Shown: positions 4,166 to 5,777 of the stretch, one piece after another
Layout of the letters: every line of letters starts with the position of its first letter
Position numbering within the stretch: the first letter of the stretch is position 1
Source: Bacteroidota bacterium
Lineage (GTDB): Bacteria; Bacteroidota; Ignavibacteria; Ignavibacteriales; Ignavibacteriaceae
Direction of reading: 5' to 3'
Length of the DNA stretch: 5,777 nucleotides
Assembly: GCA_024278655.1 (NCBI GenBank)
Contig: JAJRSV010000453.1
Location: forward strand, 1-5,777
Notes under the pieces: generated by a model
Databases searched by the model: none
What the model saw: only the letters and a program-made list of their open reading frames with translations
What the model was told of the DNA's origin: nothing
Position numbers and translations under genes: made by a program

Positions 4166-5777
4166 TTGAATATTCTTACTATTGAAGGGGAAAGGACTAT
4201 TCTATTGGAGAAGCTTGCATCCACGGCTTCACCACGGAGGAGATTACTATACCTTTATGGATTCACCGATAAGCTGATTTCACCACGATTCGAGGAATTA
4301 TGTGAATCGTATCTTACCGAACAGATTGAAAATTACATTACCGCCCTTAACCAATTCGACCCCGCCGGTATTCACCCCGATATTACAAATAAAATTCTAA
4401 AACAAGTTGACCAACTGCTGAAGCAAAGCTGCATCGAACCGTTTCATACGGAATTGTTTGCTGCCAAAGAAAAGTTATTGTTCAAGTATAACAAGATTCT
4501 GAATGCACTGAATGGGAACAATAATGAGCCGCATAAGAATGATTCGCTCTGCTTTCCGGTTCTCGAAGAGAACGGGACTCCCGGCTCAAATTCATTAGGT
4601 TTTCCTGAAACGCTAACCGTACAGATTAAAGATGCAAAAAACGAAACAAAATTTCTTATTACTCCCGGTGGCAGGGAAATTGAAAAAGCCATTAGCGAAC
4701 AGATTGAAACATCGTGGCAGCTTGCTGTTAGTTACATAAAAAAATATGTGCGGAAGATAAACAAAGCACACAAAGTGTTTATTCAGTTCGATCACAGGTA
4801 CGGCGAATACGTTGGTAACTCTCTTGGTACCGCACTCACGCTTACTTTCATACGGGAACTGCTGCAGCTTTATAACTCACCCGTTTTGCTTAATTACAGG
4901 GGGAATGTTGCCGTTACCGGCGGACTTGACAAAAACGGAAAAATTCTTCGTGTAACCGAAAACATTGTTAAACAAAAAACCGAAGTGGTTTTCTTTTCGG
5001 ATGCCGATACGTTTGTTGTTAATGAAGAGGAAAAACATGCCGCTGCAGAAAAACTATCGGAACTTAAAAAAGAATATCCCAAAAGAGAGTTGAAAATAGT
5101 CGGCGTTGAAGATTTTGAAGACCTGCTGAACCGCCGCAACGTAATAAGACTTAAGAGACAAAAACTCATTGTAAGAGGTGCAAAGTTTGCGAAGAAAAAC
5201 CGGGCGGCTGTTCTTTTGTTCATCTTTGTTACAGGGCTAATTTACTTTGGCAAATTCTATGACTTTGATACTAACCCGGCAATTTTGGAAAACAACGGGT
5301 ATTGGGTGGTAGTGAAAAACAAAAACGGCAAAGCATTATGGAAAAGAAAAGTACGATACAATCCTAATAAACTTGAAATTTATCCTTTATTAAAAAAAGC
5401 TACTAATAAAATTGTTGACATAAACAACGATGGGACAAATGAAGTTATTCTTGTAAAAGAAGACGATTCCTATTACAAGAATATTAATCCCCAGCAGATA
5501 AGCTGTTATAATGCAGATGGAAGTTTAATCTGGCAATACATTTTCCGCGACACTGTGGAAACCAATGAAATGGTAAACCCGCCTGATTTTGGTGCTTTGA
5601 TAGTTGACACGCTGACAATCTCAAACAGGAAAGCATTGATGCTTTATGCGCGTAATATTTTTTATTCCTGTGCAATCTACTTTTTAGAATTGGAAACAGG
5701 TAAGCGAATAGGACCGACGATGTGGCACCCGGGTCATTTAAATGCCGGTTTAATCGGGGACTTCGACGGTAACGGCA
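4166..5777 (+). CDS. Lon-like (S16 fold) / single TM / FG-GAP-type repeat protein, 3' end outside window
   Basis: 537 residues are visible, beginning at TTG just after an in-frame TAA and running off the right edge. Residues 1-140 are largely helical, charged and unrecognised. Residues about 148-325 follow the Lon protease proteolytic domain: helix I172-E-K-A-I-S-E-Q-I, strand K203-V-F-I-Q-F, G217-N-S219-L-G-T-A-L aligned with Lon D-G-P-S-A-G, N247-V-A-V-T-G-G-L aligned with V-A-M-T-G-E-I, and G258-K-I-L-R-V aligned with G-x-V-L-P-I. The catalytic lysine position of Lon falls on I267, with K269 and K271 nearby, so protease activity is doubtful. No AAA+ ATPase motifs are present. K343-K-N-R precedes one membrane segment (347-362), placing the Lon-like part in the cytoplasm. 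Outside, D418-x-N-x-D422-G-x-x-E and G531-D-F-D-G-N-G are FG-GAP/VCBS calcium-loop-type repeats of a probable beta-propeller. Overall function unknown. Confidence 0.85.
   Translation, partial: MNILTIEGERTILLEKLASTASPRRRLLYLYGFTDKLISPRFEELCESYLTEQIENYITALNQFDPAGIHPDITNKILKQVDQLLKQSCIEPFHTELFAAKEKLLFKYNKILNALNGNNNEPHKNDSLCFPVLEENGTPGSNSLGFPETLTVQIKDAKNETKFLITPGGREIEKAISEQIETSWQLAVSYIKKYVRKINKAHKVFIQFDHRYGEYVGNSLGTALTLTFIRELLQLYNSPVLLNYRGNVAVTGGLDKNGKILRVTENIVKQKTEVVFFSDADTFVVNEEEKHAAAEKLSELKKEYPKRELKIVGVEDFEDLLNRRNVIRLKRQKLIVRGAKFAKKNRAAVLLFIFVTGLIYFGKFYDFDTNPAILENNGYWVVVKNKNGKALWKRKVRYNPNKLEIYPLLKKATNKIVDINNDGTNEVILVKEDDSYYKNINPQQISCYNADGSLIWQYIFRDTVETNEMVNPPDFGALIVDTLTISNRKALMLYARNIFYSCAIYFLELETGKRIGPTMWHPGHLNAGLIGDFDGNG

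Noticed and set aside
4153..4166. GGTTCGAGT resembling a tRNA T-arm
   Set aside because: No acceptor, D or anticodon stems can be folded around it, and it sits at the ribosome binding site and start of the large gene.
4444..5675. Several minus-strand open frames
   Set aside because: They overlap the plus-strand Lon-like/FG-GAP gene, which has coherent domains through the whole stretch. The minus products are Phe/Ser-rich and resemble nothing.

Overview
The window looks like chromosomal DNA from an AT-rich, Gram-negative bacterium of the Bacteroidota / Chlorobi / Ignavibacteria type. This is inference from four points: a YtxJ-type bacillithiol redox protein, a PEGA plus Omp28-like lipoprotein, a membrane-anchored protein with FG-GAP/VCBS-like repeats, and promoter-like sites of the TTTG-N19-21-TAnnTTTG kind used by that group. 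No species is assigned.

Layout. Positions 1-683 (minus): 5' part of a gene for a secreted lipoprotein with a PEGA domain and a thioredoxin-like domain carrying a CFPC motif; the gene runs off the left edge. Positions 829-1791 (minus): complete CaCA-family cation/Ca2+ exchanger. Positions 1792-2681 have no gene; most of this stretch is a tandem duplication of a roughly 264-bp unit rich in perfect small hairpins (1912-2450), followed by unassigned sequence and a strong terminator. Positions 2682-3062 (minus): small secreted H-type lectin with its own promoter, near-perfect ribosome binding site and terminator. Positions 3174-3515 and 3519-3875 (minus): a two-gene unit, MmcQ/YjbR first and YtxJ second, 3 nt apart. 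From 4166 to the right edge (plus): a large divergent gene with no ATG in frame for 468 codons, so it must start at a non-ATG codon. It encodes a cytoplasmic Lon-protease-like (S16 fold) domain, one membrane segment and an outside repeat domain of beta-propeller type.

How the genes relate. Apart from the YtxJ/MmcQ pair, these look like independent transcription units. The lipoprotein, lectin and large membrane protein all put domains outside the cytoplasm, and YtxJ points to bacillithiol-based redox control. The most unusual items are the Lon-like/TM/propeller protein, whose Lon-like domain keeps the serine position but lacks lysine at the usual place, and the hairpin-rich tandem repeat, whose palindromes show compensatory changes.
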